From the NCBI GenBank assembly GCA_947496605.1, contig CANMDF010000002.1:682001-746000 (forward strand): 64,000 bases of DNA. Reading direction: 5' to 3'. The stretch comes from an uncultured Paracoccaceae bacterium. Lineage in GTDB: Bacteria > Pseudomonadota > Alphaproteobacteria > Rhodobacterales > Rhodobacteraceae. The position numbers and the translations under genes were made by a program. Shown here piece by piece: positions 26,470-34,664 of this stretch; positions within the stretch are counted from its first letter, which is position 1, and the number at the start of each line of letters is the position of its first letter. Under the pieces are notes generated by a model. The model did no database searches. It saw only the letters and a program-made list of their open reading frames with translations, and was not told where the DNA came from.

Positions 26470-28058
26470 CTATTTGCCTTGCCGCACTTTGCACCCTTCT
26501 GCCGTTCTGGTTGGGTGCGCGATACGGGATGGTGCGTCTTGTGTCGCCTATGCATTTGCTCAGCTATTTTTGCGCCTTTGGATTCTTGATCAAAGTCGTG
26601 GTCTATGGGGCAATCCCGGAATACGCGTTCTATAGCCGCTTGATCGACACCCCCGGTGCGATGCAGGTTGGTGTCATCTATCTGGCTGGTTTCGTCTTGC
26701 TGATGTGCCTTGGGTACCGCTGTGCAGTGCGACCGGGCGATCCTTTTCCAGCCGTGCATGAAGCCCGCGTGATCGCTGGGGGGATTGTGCGACAAAGTTG
26801 GTTGTTTACCGGTGCTTTTGGTGTCGCTGGCCTGACGTTTGCGATGCTGCTGCAGGCGCGTGGGCTGTCGGTCTTTTCCGCCGATCTGTTGACGGTCTTT
26901 AATCAAGATAAGCAGATTAATGTGGGGCAAGATGGCGTTGGTGCCACGCTTGCTGGGATCAAGACGTTATTCGTGGTGCCAAAGTTCGCCTTTGTCCTCT
27001 TGCTTGCACAAGGGATCGTGCGGCAGTCCGGCTGGCTGTTGGCGCAGGCCTTAGTGCTGGCGGTGCTATTGGTTGCAATTGCGATTGTGTCTGGTGACCG
27101 GTTTGAGCTGGTTGAATTGCTGGTCTTCACCACGGCGACATTTCTGATGTTGGGCGGGCGGGTCAGTTTGCGTACTTTTGTGCAGATGACGGCGGGTGCA
27201 ACTGCGGTCCTGTTTCTAAGCGCGTATATGACCGCACTCCGAGGCACGGAGGCGAGCCTTCTACATCAAGTCGTCGGGTCCACATATTTCCTCGATATCA
27301 ACGCGGCTGTCATGGTCACAGATCAGGTTCAGCCAAAAGACTATCTGCTGGGTGAAACCTATGGATGGTGGACCTTTGGTTGGGTGCCTCGGGCGTTCTG
27401 GGTCGATAAACCTGCTATCGATCTGGGAGTGTTTCTAAAGCGTGACGTGATGCAGGTGACCACCGGTGGTGCGTTCAACGTAACCGGGCCAGGTGAAGCT
27501 TTCATGAACTTTGGCTGGGCAGGTGCCTTTGTCGGATTTGTCTTGGGTTGGATCTATCGCCGCCTCGAAGTCATTGTTCTTTCCGCGCGCGCAACGCTGC
27601 GATTTGCCAGCTTCTACCTCTACCCTATGCTGCTTTACCCGTTCGTGCAGGCGTCGCTGCATTCATCGTTTAGCGGTTTCATTGTAGGTGCGGCTGCCCA
27701 AGCCCTTTTGATCTTTGCCATGATTGCCCTTTGCGTGCCGCGTGCCTTCGCTGGGCGCGGCTCACCTGAAAGGAGTGCACTATGTCTAAAGCTTTGTTCT
27801 GGGTGTTGCGGTACGGCGGTGCGATATGGCGTCGTTCTGCCAACCGTCTCGCGACCCATTTGCATCGCGCCAGTTTGGCCAAGGTGGGTTCGGGTTCGTA
27901 TTTCCAAACAGGCATCCGGTTTGATCGTCCGCATCAGGTTGAGATTGGGTCGGATTGTTTTTTCTGGCGTGGCGTCGGGGCGTCTGCAGAAGGCCATGAT
28001 GCGTCACTTAAGATCGGAGACAGGGTCCAGATTAATCGGAATGTGCTGTTGGATATGA
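26454..28058 (+). CDS. O-antigen/exopolysaccharide polymerase (Wzy-like), with suspect 3' end
   Basis: A multi-pass membrane protein of 534 residues in its open frame. Residues 1 to about 440 show ten or more hydrophobic segments and a long periplasmic loop, the Wzy pattern. FGWVPRAFWVDKPAID and the NVTGPGEAFMNFGWAG block are typical of this polymerase family. It starts at ATG 26454. From about 27780 to 28058 the frame overlaps the acyltransferase gene in another frame for about 277 bases, and that tail (SALCLKLCSGCCGTAV and on) has no membrane character. A stop (TGA) lies in another frame at about 27768. The true gene probably ends near 27770, with a frameshift in the sequence or in the strain. 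Confidence 0.7.
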   Translation: MENVLAICLAALCTLLPFWLGARYGMVRLVSPMHLLSYFCAFGFLIKVVVYGAIPEYAFYSRLIDTPGAMQVGVIYLAGFVLLMCLGYRCAVRPGDPFPAVHEARVIAGGIVRQSWLFTGAFGVAGLTFAMLLQARGLSVFSADLLTVFNQDKQINVGQDGVGATLAGIKTLFVVPKFAFVLLLAQGIVRQSGWLLAQALVLAVLLVAIAIVSGDRFELVELLVFTTATFLMLGGRVSLRTFVQMTAGATAVLFLSAYMTALRGTEASLLHQVVGSTYFLDINAAVMVTDQVQPKDYLLGETYGWWTFGWVPRAFWVDKPAIDLGVFLKRDVMQVTTGGAFNVTGPGEAFMNFGWAGAFVGFVLGWIYRRLEVIVLSARATLRFASFYLYPMLLYPFVQASLHSSFSGFIVGAAAQALLIFAMIALCVPRAFAGRGSPERSALCLKLCSGCCGTAVRYGVVLPTVSRPICIAPVWPRWVRVRISKQASGLIVRIRLRLGRIVFSGVASGRLQKAMMRHLRSETGSRLIGMCCWI

Positions 28059-28351
28059 CGGGTGGGTTGATGATTGGTGACGATGTCTTGGTGTCTGAGG
28101 ATGCCGTGATTTACACCCATGACCACGGGTTGGACCCGTCTTCGATGCCGTCTTCGATGCCGAAGACGATAGAAGGCGGCGTTTGGATTGGGATGCGTGC
28201 CGTCGTTCTACCGTCTTGTCACAGAATTGGGGCGGGTGCTGTCGTTGGCGCGGGTGCAATCGTGACCCGTGATGTGCCAGCGGGCGCAATTGTGGCTGGC
28301 AATCCTGCACGGATCATAGGCCAACGCAATCCGGTCGAGGTGGCGGCATGA
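27782..28351 (+). CDS. Hexapeptide-repeat acyltransferase of the polysaccharide locus
   Basis: A 189-residue left-handed beta-helix acyltransferase (WcaF/LacA type) that likely O-acetylates a sugar of the repeat unit. Hexapeptide repeats run through LKIGDRVQINRNVLLDMTGG, MIGDDVLVSEDAVIYTHDH, and GAGAVVGAGAIVTRDVPAGAIVAGNPARI. The active-site histidine is probably in YTHDHG. AAGGAG is seven bases before the ATG. Its beginning overlaps the read-through end of the polymerase gene and its end overlaps the next gene by four bases (ATGA), indicating translational coupling. Confidence 0.85.
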   Translation: MSKALFWVLRYGGAIWRRSANRLATHLHRASLAKVGSGSYFQTGIRFDRPHQVEIGSDCFFWRGVGASAEGHDASLKIGDRVQINRNVLLDMTGGLMIGDDVLVSEDAVIYTHDHGLDPSSMPSSMPKTIEGGVWIGMRAVVLPSCHRIGAGAVVGAGAIVTRDVPAGAIVAGNPARIIGQRNPVEVAA

Positions 28352-29484
28352 AAATCTTGCATGTCGTGCCAACGTATTATCCGGCCACTTATTGGGGTGG
28401 TCCGATTTGGTCAACCAAAGCGATTTGTGACGGCATTGCCGCAACGGATGGTTTTGCGGTCAAGGTACTGACGTCGGACGCAGCTGGGCCTGCGATTTCA
28501 GATAGGGTTACGCCCGCAAAACTGCCCTATCCGGTCCATTATGCCTACCGCCTTGCGGGGCATTGCATCGCGCCGGGTTTGCTGGCGCGTCTACCACAAG
28601 CAATACATTGGGCGGATGTTGTGCATGTGACGGGCACTTATAACATGCCGACCTTGCCTGCGTTTGTGCTGGCGCGTGCGATGCAAAAGCCCCTTGTGTG
28701 GTCTCCGCGCGGTGCGCTGCAAGCAACCGAGGATTGGCTGGATGCACCTCATTTGACGGTCAAACATGGCTTTGAGCGTTTGGCGAATATGTTGCGCCCA
28801 CGTGATGCTGTGTTGCATGTCACAGCAACCCAAGAGGCCCAGCAAAGCGTGCGGCGTCTGCACGGTATTGGCCGCGCCATCATTCCTAACGCTGTTGATG
28901 TACCTGACGTGATACCCGTGCGCGACAGCAGCCCAGATAAATGCCGATTGATGTTCCTAAGTCGCCTTCACCCCAAGAAGGGCTTAGAGGCGCTTTTCGA
29001 TGCGATGACGACGCTGCCTCCCAATTTCACGCTGGATATCTATGGCACCGGCGATGCTGATTATGTGCGTATGCTGCAGTTGCGGGCCGATCTGTCGAAT
29101 GGGCGTATCCGCCTGCACGGCCATGTTGAGGGGCAGGCCAAAGCTACCGCCTTTGCGGATGCTGATCTGTTCGTGCTGCCGTCGCATTCGGAGAACTTTG
29201 GGATCGTGATCGCGGAGGCATTAGCGCATGCCGTCCCCGTCCTGACCACGCAAGCTACCCCCTGGGAGCAGTTGGATCGTCGCGGCTGTGGTCGCTGTAT
29301 TGATTTGCCGAACAGTGACCTTGCCGCAGAGATTGCGGCGCTCGCCACCCAGAATATAGGCGATATGGGTGCGCGTGGCCGCGCATGGATGCGCCGCGAT
29401 TTTTCTAAGCCCGCGATGGTAAGCGCCTTTGCAGATCTGTACCGCGATATGCTGGGGCATGGCTTCCAAGAGGTGATGGTGTGA
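28348..29484 (+). CDS. Glycosyltransferase, GT4-like
   Basis: A 378-residue GT-B fold enzyme that adds a sugar from a nucleotide donor to the lipid-linked chain on the cytoplasmic side. The N-terminal half begins KILHVVPTYYPATYWGGP. The C-terminal half has LMFLSRLHPKKGLEALFDA, typical of the second Rossmann domain, and LFVLPSHSENFGIVIAEALAHAVPVL with the E-x7-E motif of GT4 retaining enzymes. It overlaps the acyltransferase by ATGA at the start and the next glycosyltransferase by GTGA at the end. The donor and acceptor sugars are unknown. Confidence 0.88.
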   Translation: MKILHVVPTYYPATYWGGPIWSTKAICDGIAATDGFAVKVLTSDAAGPAISDRVTPAKLPYPVHYAYRLAGHCIAPGLLARLPQAIHWADVVHVTGTYNMPTLPAFVLARAMQKPLVWSPRGALQATEDWLDAPHLTVKHGFERLANMLRPRDAVLHVTATQEAQQSVRRLHGIGRAIIPNAVDVPDVIPVRDSSPDKCRLMFLSRLHPKKGLEALFDAMTTLPPNFTLDIYGTGDADYVRMLQLRADLSNGRIRLHGHVEGQAKATAFADADLFVLPSHSENFGIVIAEALAHAVPVLTTQATPWEQLDRRGCGRCIDLPNSDLAAEIAALATQNIGDMGARGRAWMRRDFSKPAMVSAFADLYRDMLGHGFQEVMV

Positions 29485-30398
29485 CGGTGTTAACCGTCAT
29501 CATCCTGACCAAGGATGAGGCCCGCCATATCGCGCGGGCCATTGCCTCGGTGCGTGATCTGGCGGACCAGATTATTGTCGTCGACAGTGGATCGACGGAT
29601 GCGACTGTCGCGATTGCGAAAGAGCACGGTGCAAAGGTTTTGCATCATTCTTGGACCAATCACGCGACCCAATTCAATTGGGCGCTGGATCAGATCAAAG
29701 ATGTGCCCGGTTGGGTATTGCGGTTGGATGCAGATGAAGTTGTCACGCCAATGCTCGCCGCTGAGATCACCGCTGGACTGCCTGACGTGAACGGCTGCTA
29801 CGTTGGGCGTGGTATCAAATTCATGGGTCAGCTGGTCCGCTATGGCGGCGTCTTTCCTATTCCCACAATGCGTCTGTTTCGCAATGGCAAAGCCCGTTGC
29901 GAGGCGCGTTGGATGGATGAACATATTGTCGTGCAAGGGCCAACAGCGCATTTGCGCGGACGGGTGATTGACGACAATTTGCATCCGCTTGATTGGTGGG
30001 TGGCCAAGCACAATGGCTATGCCAGCCGCGAGGTTGTGGATGTGTTGAACCGCGAGTTCGGGTTTCTGCCCAACGCAGGTGACTTGCATGTCAAAGGGGC
30101 TGCTGCCGTTAAGCGGTGGGTGAAAGTGCACTTATATGCACGTTTGCCTGCGGGTTTGCGTGCGGCGCTTTATTTTATCTATCGGTACGTTTTCAGATTG
30201 GGGTTTTTGGATGGCGCACAGGCGCGTTCTTTCCATGTGCTGCAAGGGTTTTGGTACCGCTATCTGGTCGATGCAAAACTGGCCGAAGTCCGCCGTCATA
30301 TGGCCGCGACGGGTGCGCCCCCCGTCCGCGCAATCAAAGACGTCTTAGGTATCGATGTGACGCCGATGCCCCCCAAACAAGAGGATATTGCCGCATGA
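29481..30398 (+). CDS. Glycosyltransferase, GT2 (WaaE/KdtX-like)
   Basis: A 305-residue inverting GT-A enzyme. TVIILTKDEARHIARAIASV and DQIIVVDSGSTDATVAIAKEHGA form the nucleotide-binding half; the metal-binding acidic motif is RLDADEVV. A long C-terminal part with basic and hydrophobic stretches suggests membrane association, as in LPS-core or exopolysaccharide GT2 enzymes. The GTG start overlaps the previous stop (GTGA), and the stop overlaps the next start (ATGA), so expression is coupled. The specific linkage is not known. Confidence 0.88.
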   Translation: MTVLTVIILTKDEARHIARAIASVRDLADQIIVVDSGSTDATVAIAKEHGAKVLHHSWTNHATQFNWALDQIKDVPGWVLRLDADEVVTPMLAAEITAGLPDVNGCYVGRGIKFMGQLVRYGGVFPIPTMRLFRNGKARCEARWMDEHIVVQGPTAHLRGRVIDDNLHPLDWWVAKHNGYASREVVDVLNREFGFLPNAGDLHVKGAAAVKRWVKVHLYARLPAGLRAALYFIYRYVFRLGFLDGAQARSFHVLQGFWYRYLVDAKLAEVRRHMAATGAPPVRAIKDVLGIDVTPMPPKQEDIAA

Positions 30399-31150
30399 AA
30401 ATCTCGGTAGTGACGGCGGTAAAAAACGGGGCTGAGACGCTGCCTGCGATGTTGCAAAGTCTAAAGGCGCAAAGCCACACGAATGTCGAACATGTCGTCC
30501 AAGATGGCAGGTCCACGGACGGTACACTGGCAATGTTAGAGGCGCAGGGACACAAGCAAATGGCGTTACGTTCTAGTGCCGATGCAGGTCTTTACGATGC
30601 AATCAATCAGGGGATCGGTCGCGCATCAGGTGACGTCATTGGTTTGTTGCATGCCGATGATCAATTGGCAGGGCCAGATGTTCTGGCCAAGGTAGCATCA
30701 GCATTGGATAACCCCAGTATCGATGGCGTCTACGGTGATCTGCAATATGTGTCCCGCGATGACCCGTCCCTTGTCATTCGGCATTGGAAAGCGGGCCCAT
30801 ATTCAACCGCGCATTTGAAACGCGGTTGGATGCCTCCTCATCCCACCCTTTACTTGCGCCGAGAGGTGTTTGAACGCGCTGGGCTTTACGATGTCAGCTT
30901 TCGAATTGCTGGCGACTATGAGGCGATGCTGCGGTTTCTAACGGCCGGCCGCGTCAAATTGGGATATATCCCGCATGTCATGGTGCAGATGAAAATGGGT
31001 GGCGTCAGTAACAGATCGTTTGCGCATATGATCCGCAAGAGCCGCGAAGACTATCGCGCGATCAGGCGGCACGGCGTGGGCGGTGTGGGTACGTTGGTCG
31101 CTAAGAACCTGTCTAAGCTACCGCAGTTTCTGGGACAGCGTCAGGTGTAG
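30395..31150 (+). CDS. Glycosyltransferase, GT2
   Basis: A 251-residue GT-A enzyme similar to WcaA-type transferases. KISVVTAVKNGAETLPAMLQ opens the nucleotide-binding fold, VQDGRSTDGTL is the second acidic strand, LLHADDQL supplies the D-x-D-like metal site, and SFRIAGDYEAMLRFL is the typical late motif with the catalytic aspartate. I use the ATG at 30395, which overlaps the previous stop; the frame runs open far upstream but inside the earlier gene. It is the last gene of the plus-strand polysaccharide run, and its 3' end overlaps cdsA by ten bases tail to tail. Confidence 0.88.
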   Translation: MKISVVTAVKNGAETLPAMLQSLKAQSHTNVEHVVQDGRSTDGTLAMLEAQGHKQMALRSSADAGLYDAINQGIGRASGDVIGLLHADDQLAGPDVLAKVASALDNPSIDGVYGDLQYVSRDDPSLVIRHWKAGPYSTAHLKRGWMPPHPTLYLRREVFERAGLYDVSFRIAGDYEAMLRFLTAGRVKLGYIPHVMVQMKMGGVSNRSFAHMIRKSREDYRAIRRHGVGGVGTLVAKNLSKLPQFLGQRQV

Positions 31151-32082
31151 AAATACTTGGTCAGGTGATAGAAAATCGGAGCCGCAAAAATAACGCTGTC
31201 CAGCTGGTCTACAAAACCACCTTGGCCGGGGATCAGGTGCGACCAGTCTTTCACGCCGCGGTCACGTTTGATGGATGCGACGACAAGACTGCCGAACATG
31301 CCCACCAATGACGCAACGCCGGCCATTGCCATGGCTCCGAAGACACCGAATGGGGTGATCCAATTCAGTAGCGCGCCGACCAGCATTGCAGAACCGACAC
31401 CGCATAACACACCTTCCCAAGTCTTGGGTGACAGACCCGGCGCGATCTTAGTCTTTCCGATCCTGCGCCCAAAGAAATATTCCAACAGGTCCCCGAATTG
31501 CACGACCATCACAAGGAACGCGACCAACAGAAGTGAGCGATCACCGTAGCCTGCAATATCAAGGTTCATCAGTGCCGGAACGTGACTGACACAGAACACT
31601 GCGATCATCAGCGCCCATTGCGTTTCGGCTACCCGCATGAGGAAGCGGTCAGGGTTGCCGCGCAAGGCAGACACGATAGGCAGCAGCAAGAAGGCATAGA
31701 CGGGAATAAAGATGGCATAGAGCCCGTCCCAGCCAAGCCCCACAAAGACATATTGCAGCGGCAAGACGGCAAAAAAACCAAGCGTGAGTGACAAATGGTC
31801 GGCCTGCGCTTTCGTTGTGAGCGTCAGGAATTCGCGCAGGGCTGCGAAAGACGCGAAGGCGAAGAGGACCATCACGCCGATGCGTCCCAATATCAACGCA
31901 AACCCGACAAATGCGACCATGCCCCACCAGCTTTGTACGCGCGTCATATAGGTATCTAGTACGGGGTTCACGAAACCCGGCTCTTCACGCGCGCGCAGGA
32001 CCTCGCCCAGGAATGTCAGGCCTATTAAAATGCCGAAACTGCCGAAGGTCAGCAGCAGGATGTCTGTCATTGTGCTGGTCAT
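31141..32082 (-). CDS. Phosphatidate cytidylyltransferase
   Basis: A 313-residue inner-membrane enzyme with about eight helices that makes CDP-diacylglycerol from CTP and phosphatidate, the branch point of phospholipid synthesis. The CDS signature is present in a variant form: SIKRDRGVKDWSHLIPGQGG followed by FVDQLDS, where the usual H-G-G and D-R are Q-G-G and D-Q. This variant occurs in second-type CdsA proteins. It overlaps plsC by four bases (ATGA), so acyltransfer and CDP activation are encoded together. The essential housekeeping cdsA may be elsewhere in the genome. Confidence 0.82.
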   Translation of the reverse strand: MTSTMTDILLLTFGSFGILIGLTFLGEVLRAREEPGFVNPVLDTYMTRVQSWWGMVAFVGFALILGRIGVMVLFAFASFAALREFLTLTTKAQADHLSLTLGFFAVLPLQYVFVGLGWDGLYAIFIPVYAFLLLPIVSALRGNPDRFLMRVAETQWALMIAVFCVSHVPALMNLDIAGYGDRSLLLVAFLVMVVQFGDLLEYFFGRRIGKTKIAPGLSPKTWEGVLCGVGSAMLVGALLNWITPFGVFGAMAMAGVASLVGMFGSLVVASIKRDRGVKDWSHLIPGQGGFVDQLDSVIFAAPIFYHLTKYFYT

Positions 32083-32720
32083 GTCCGGATCTCCGGGCGT
32101 TGGTCTAGTAAGGCGTCAGACGCACGTTTCAGAAAGTCGTCCTTGCTTTCGCCGTCGCGGACATGGATCGGCTCGCCGAATGTGACAGTGCATATCAAGG
32201 GTAGGGGGATGATTTCGCCCTTTGGCATAATCTCGGTCAGGTTGGCGACCCATGTTGGGACCAGATCAACCTCCGGCCGGGCGACGCCCATATTATAAAG
32301 CCCTGCCTTAAACGGCAGCAGTGGATCGTCGGTCATGTTGCGGTTGCCTTCGGGAAAGATAATCAGAGAAGATCCTTCGTCGAGGGCTGCAATGATCTTG
32401 TCCATCGGTTTGTCTTTCACCTCGGGCCTGCGATCGACAAGGACGCAGTTAAAGACCTCTGGTCCGACAAACGCCCGCAGTTTGTTTTTTAGCCAGTAGT
32501 CAGCCGCAGCCACCGGTCGGACTGTGCGCCGCATGGATGGTGGCAAGACTGACCAGATCATCGGCATATCTGCATTGCTGGTATGGTTGGCGAAATAGAC
32601 CCGTTGGCGCGGGACCGGTTCGATCCCTTTCCAATCAGCACGCACGGCGGTGATCGCACGGGCGAAAATACGGATGGATTGCCCGACGATCCGGGCCGCA
32701 AACTGACGCAAGAATTTCAT
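32079..32720 (-). CDS. Lysophosphatidate acyltransferase (PlsC family)
   Basis: A 213-residue membrane-bound acyltransferase that acylates lysophosphatidate or a related lysophospholipid. The catalytic motif is NHTSNADMPM (H-x4-D) and the substrate-binding motif is FPEGNRN. The gene is coupled to the CdsA-like gene by an ATGA overlap. I use the ATG at 32720 (MKFLRQFAAR); the longer frame to 32828 would cross the terminator of the previous gene and overlap that gene. Because a terminator lies 36 bp upstream, plsC-cdsA either has its own promoter there or lives on read-through. Confidence 0.82.
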   Translation of the reverse strand: MKFLRQFAARIVGQSIRIFARAITAVRADWKGIEPVPRQRVYFANHTSNADMPMIWSVLPPSMRRTVRPVAAADYWLKNKLRAFVGPEVFNCVLVDRRPEVKDKPMDKIIAALDEGSSLIIFPEGNRNMTDDPLLPFKAGLYNMGVARPEVDLVPTWVANLTEIMPKGEIIPLPLICTVTFGEPIHVRDGESKDDFLKRASDALLDQRPEIRT

Positions 32721-32756
32721 GAAACCGACTTTGGCGAAGGGAAGGGCATTTGAAAA

Positions 32757-32795
32757 GAAAAAAGCCCCGCCCCCTGGGGAAAGGGGCAGGGCAAT
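32757..32795 (-). terminator. Terminator after the two-helix membrane protein gene
   Basis: On the minus strand GCCCTGCCCC and GGGGCGGGGC form a GC-rich stem with one T-G pair, followed by TTTTTTC. It closes the pspA transcription unit just ahead of plsC. Confidence 0.75.
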
Positions 32796-32808
32796 TATGT
32801 CGGATGGA

Positions 32809-33087
32809 TCAGAGGGGTTCGCCGACATAATCCTCTAGCAGTTTTTCGTTTTTGGCGGCTTCGAGACGTTGAATGCGGTCTTCTGACATACGCTCATCGA
32901 AGCGGTATTTGACAAAGTTCACCAGCGACAGCGTGAGCATCATGACCGAGATAGCCCAAAAGCCTTTGGTTGAAAGCGGCACGTCCGTTGAAAGCCAGAG
33001 CGAGATACCGAGCATGGCGTAGGCGACACCCACGCCGAGCAGGTTGACGAACATGATCAGGCCGTTGTCGGATTTATTGTTAAACAT
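32809..33087 (-). CDS. Small two-helix membrane protein, YiaA/B-like, in the pspA operon
   Basis: A 92-residue protein with two hydrophobic helices (about 10-31 and 42-60) joined by a short loop, STDVPLSTKGFWAI, and a charged C-terminal helix. The layout resembles YiaA/B two-helix proteins. It follows pspA by 36 bp on the same strand and shares its terminator, so it belongs to the same transcription unit. PspA proteins work at stressed inner membranes, so this small partner may anchor PspA or sense membrane state; that is an inference from context only. Confidence 0.65.
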   Translation of the reverse strand: MFNNKSDNGLIMFVNLLGVGVAYAMLGISLWLSTDVPLSTKGFWAISVMMLTLSLVNFVKYRFDERMSEDRIQRLEAAKNEKLLEDYVGEPL

Positions 33088-33123
33088 TGGATTTTCCTTT
33101 CAGGAGTAGAGAATTTTTTGAGG

Positions 33124-33804
33124 TTATTTCTTGGTTGATTTCAGACGCTCAAGGACATCATCGGCGGTTGATCGCGTCGCATTGCCAAAGCCCGCGTCAG
33201 CCATCCGGTCGGTCAAGCTGTCGCCATCAAGATCGCTGTTAATCTCGGCCAGGATTTCAGTCCGCTCAAACGGGTCGTCCTTGCCCAGCACGCGCGAAAT
33301 CAGTTCTTCGGCTTCTTCAACACTGCCGTTCTGAACGCCGGTTTTCACCATCTGCACTTGAATGTTCTGTTCGCGGCGCACAGCCCGGGCCTGAATGGCA
33401 CCTTGTTTGAGGTCGATAATCCGGCGGTGGCCGCTTTCGATGGATGTACGCAAGCGCATGACCTTTTGGTCCAACCGGTCGAGTGTTTCACTGCGTACCG
33501 CCAGCTCGTTTTCCATATTGGCGATTGCGCGGGCAGCTTCGGCGGCCATGTCATCGCGGTCACTGTCCAGCGCCTCTTTGGCGCGTTTGGTCAGGTCGCT
33601 GATGCGGGTTTTCAGGGTCGCGTGTTGCTTTTCCTCGGATCGCTGGCGCTGGATCAGGCTGGCGAGGGTCGCTTTGGCGGCACGCAGGCTGGCCTCAGAT
33701 TCGCGGATCTTTTGGTCAATCAACTCAATTGCAAAGGCATCACGCACGCGGTCTTCGGCGCGGGCGTTCTGACCGTTGATCAGTGTGGCAAGTGTCTTAA
33801 ACAT
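33124..33804 (-). CDS. PspA/IM30-family membrane stress protein
   Basis: A 226-residue, almost fully helical coiled-coil protein (MFKTLATLINGQNARAEDRV at the start). It belongs to the PspA/Vipp1 (ESCRT-III-like) family, which binds and protects damaged inner membrane. Unlike the enterobacterial gene it has no PspF/PspBC neighbours. Instead it is controlled from a promoter flanked by two copies of a palindrome that also lies upstream of the adjacent TetR gene. The C-terminal end (DDVLERLKSTKK) is family-like. The start has GGAGAGAAC upstream. Confidence 0.85.
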   Translation of the reverse strand: MFKTLATLINGQNARAEDRVRDAFAIELIDQKIRESEASLRAAKATLASLIQRQRSEEKQHATLKTRISDLTKRAKEALDSDRDDMAAEAARAIANMENELAVRSETLDRLDQKVMRLRTSIESGHRRIIDLKQGAIQARAVRREQNIQVQMVKTGVQNGSVEEAEELISRVLGKDDPFERTEILAEINSDLDGDSLTDRMADAGFGNATRSTADDVLERLKSTKK

Positions 33805-33830
33805 TGTTCTCTCCGTTTCATTTCAGTGCG

Positions 33831-33901
33831 TGAACACTGTTCATGAATTAGAGATAGCGAGTGTGATTCCTGATTGCAAGAAAAAATATGAACAATGTTC
33901 A
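33831..33901 (-). promoter_or_regulatory. pspA promoter flanked by two TetR-type operators
   Basis: TGAAC-ACT-GTTCA (33831-33843) and TGAAC-AAT-GTTCA (33889-33901) are palindromes of one consensus. Between them on the minus strand, TTGCAA (33879-33874) and TATCTC (33856-33851) with a 17-bp spacer could be the -35 and -10 boxes. A repressor on both sites would close the promoter. Confidence 0.6.
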
Positions 33902-33903
33902 AA

Positions 33904-34503
33904 TTATTTTGGAGAAGCCGCAAACTGCCTTAAAACAAGGGCGATCATATGGTCGATATTCTCAGTTGATACGCCAGCACTGGCTTCATCCAGCCCCAAA
34001 AGCACGATTCCATGCACAGAAGAGAAGAGCGCACGGGTCAAGAGCGCCAGTTCTGCAGAATCGCGCTCTGGGAAAATTACCGCCAGCGGATCAGAGATGT
34101 ATGTGAAAAGCTGCCCCATTTCTTGCAGGTACCAATCAGGCGCGGCCTCACCTGGTGCGCGTTCGATATCAAACAGGGCCCGCCAGCTGAGATGGTTTTG
34201 CGCCGCAAACGCGTGATAGGCTTGCGCCATAACCACCAATTGCTCGACCGGGTCCTCAGGAGCATTGGCCAAAGCCTCGGCAACATCAGCCCCCAGACGG
34301 TGGAACGTGCGTGCGTTTACCGTCAGTGCCAAGTCAGTGAGATCACCGAACACATTGTAGATGGCCCCGACAGCGCAGCCCGCTTCGCCCGCCAAGTCAC
34401 GCGCGCGCAACGCAGTAAGCCCGTCTTGCGCAATTGTCCGCTCGGCGATGATCACCAATTTGTCGCGGAGTTCTTGTCGCCGCAGCTCAGTTTTCGTGGC
34501 CAT
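33904..34503 (-). CDS. TetR/AcrR-family regulator, likely controls pspA and itself
   Basis: A 199-residue repressor. The N-terminal helix-turn-helix lies in RARDLAGEAGCAVGAIYNVFGDLTDL; the C-terminal ligand domain (about 75-195) resembles the WHG-type TetR domain, with HLSWRALFDIERAPGE. Start ATG at 34503, since the longer frame begins without a clear site. The same palindrome, TGAAC-N3-GTTCA, lies 17 bp upstream of its start and twice in the pspA promoter. I infer it represses itself and pspA and responds to a lipid-like or membrane-active ligand. The ligand is unknown. Confidence 0.8.
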   Translation of the reverse strand: MATKTELRRQELRDKLVIIAERTIAQDGLTALRARDLAGEAGCAVGAIYNVFGDLTDLALTVNARTFHRLGADVAEALANAPEDPVEQLVVMAQAYHAFAAQNHLSWRALFDIERAPGEAAPDWYLQEMGQLFTYISDPLAVIFPERDSAELALLTRALFSSVHGIVLLGLDEASAGVSTENIDHMIALVLRQFAASPK

Positions 34504-34519
34504 GTGATATCTACCCTGT

Positions 34520-34532
34520 TGAACGCAGTTCA
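34520..34532. promoter_or_regulatory. TetR operator upstream of tetR (third copy)
   Basis: TGAAC-GCA-GTTCA, same consensus as 33831 and 33889. It lies between the divergent tetR and 34665 genes and could control both. Confidence 0.6.
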
Positions 34533-34664
34533 ATGATATGTGAGAGCGCGGTCGGTGTGAAGCCTGAACAATTCTTTTGATGCGTTCAGCTAGAGGTCAG
34601 GATTGCCTGACTTGCGACAGGCCTGCCCTAGGGTCAGCGTCGGGTCCATGAGGGGGCCGTCGCG

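Noticed and set aside
27786..28444. Several minus-strand open frames across the acyltransferase region
   Set aside because: They are shadows of the plus-strand genes, with no start sites or family features.
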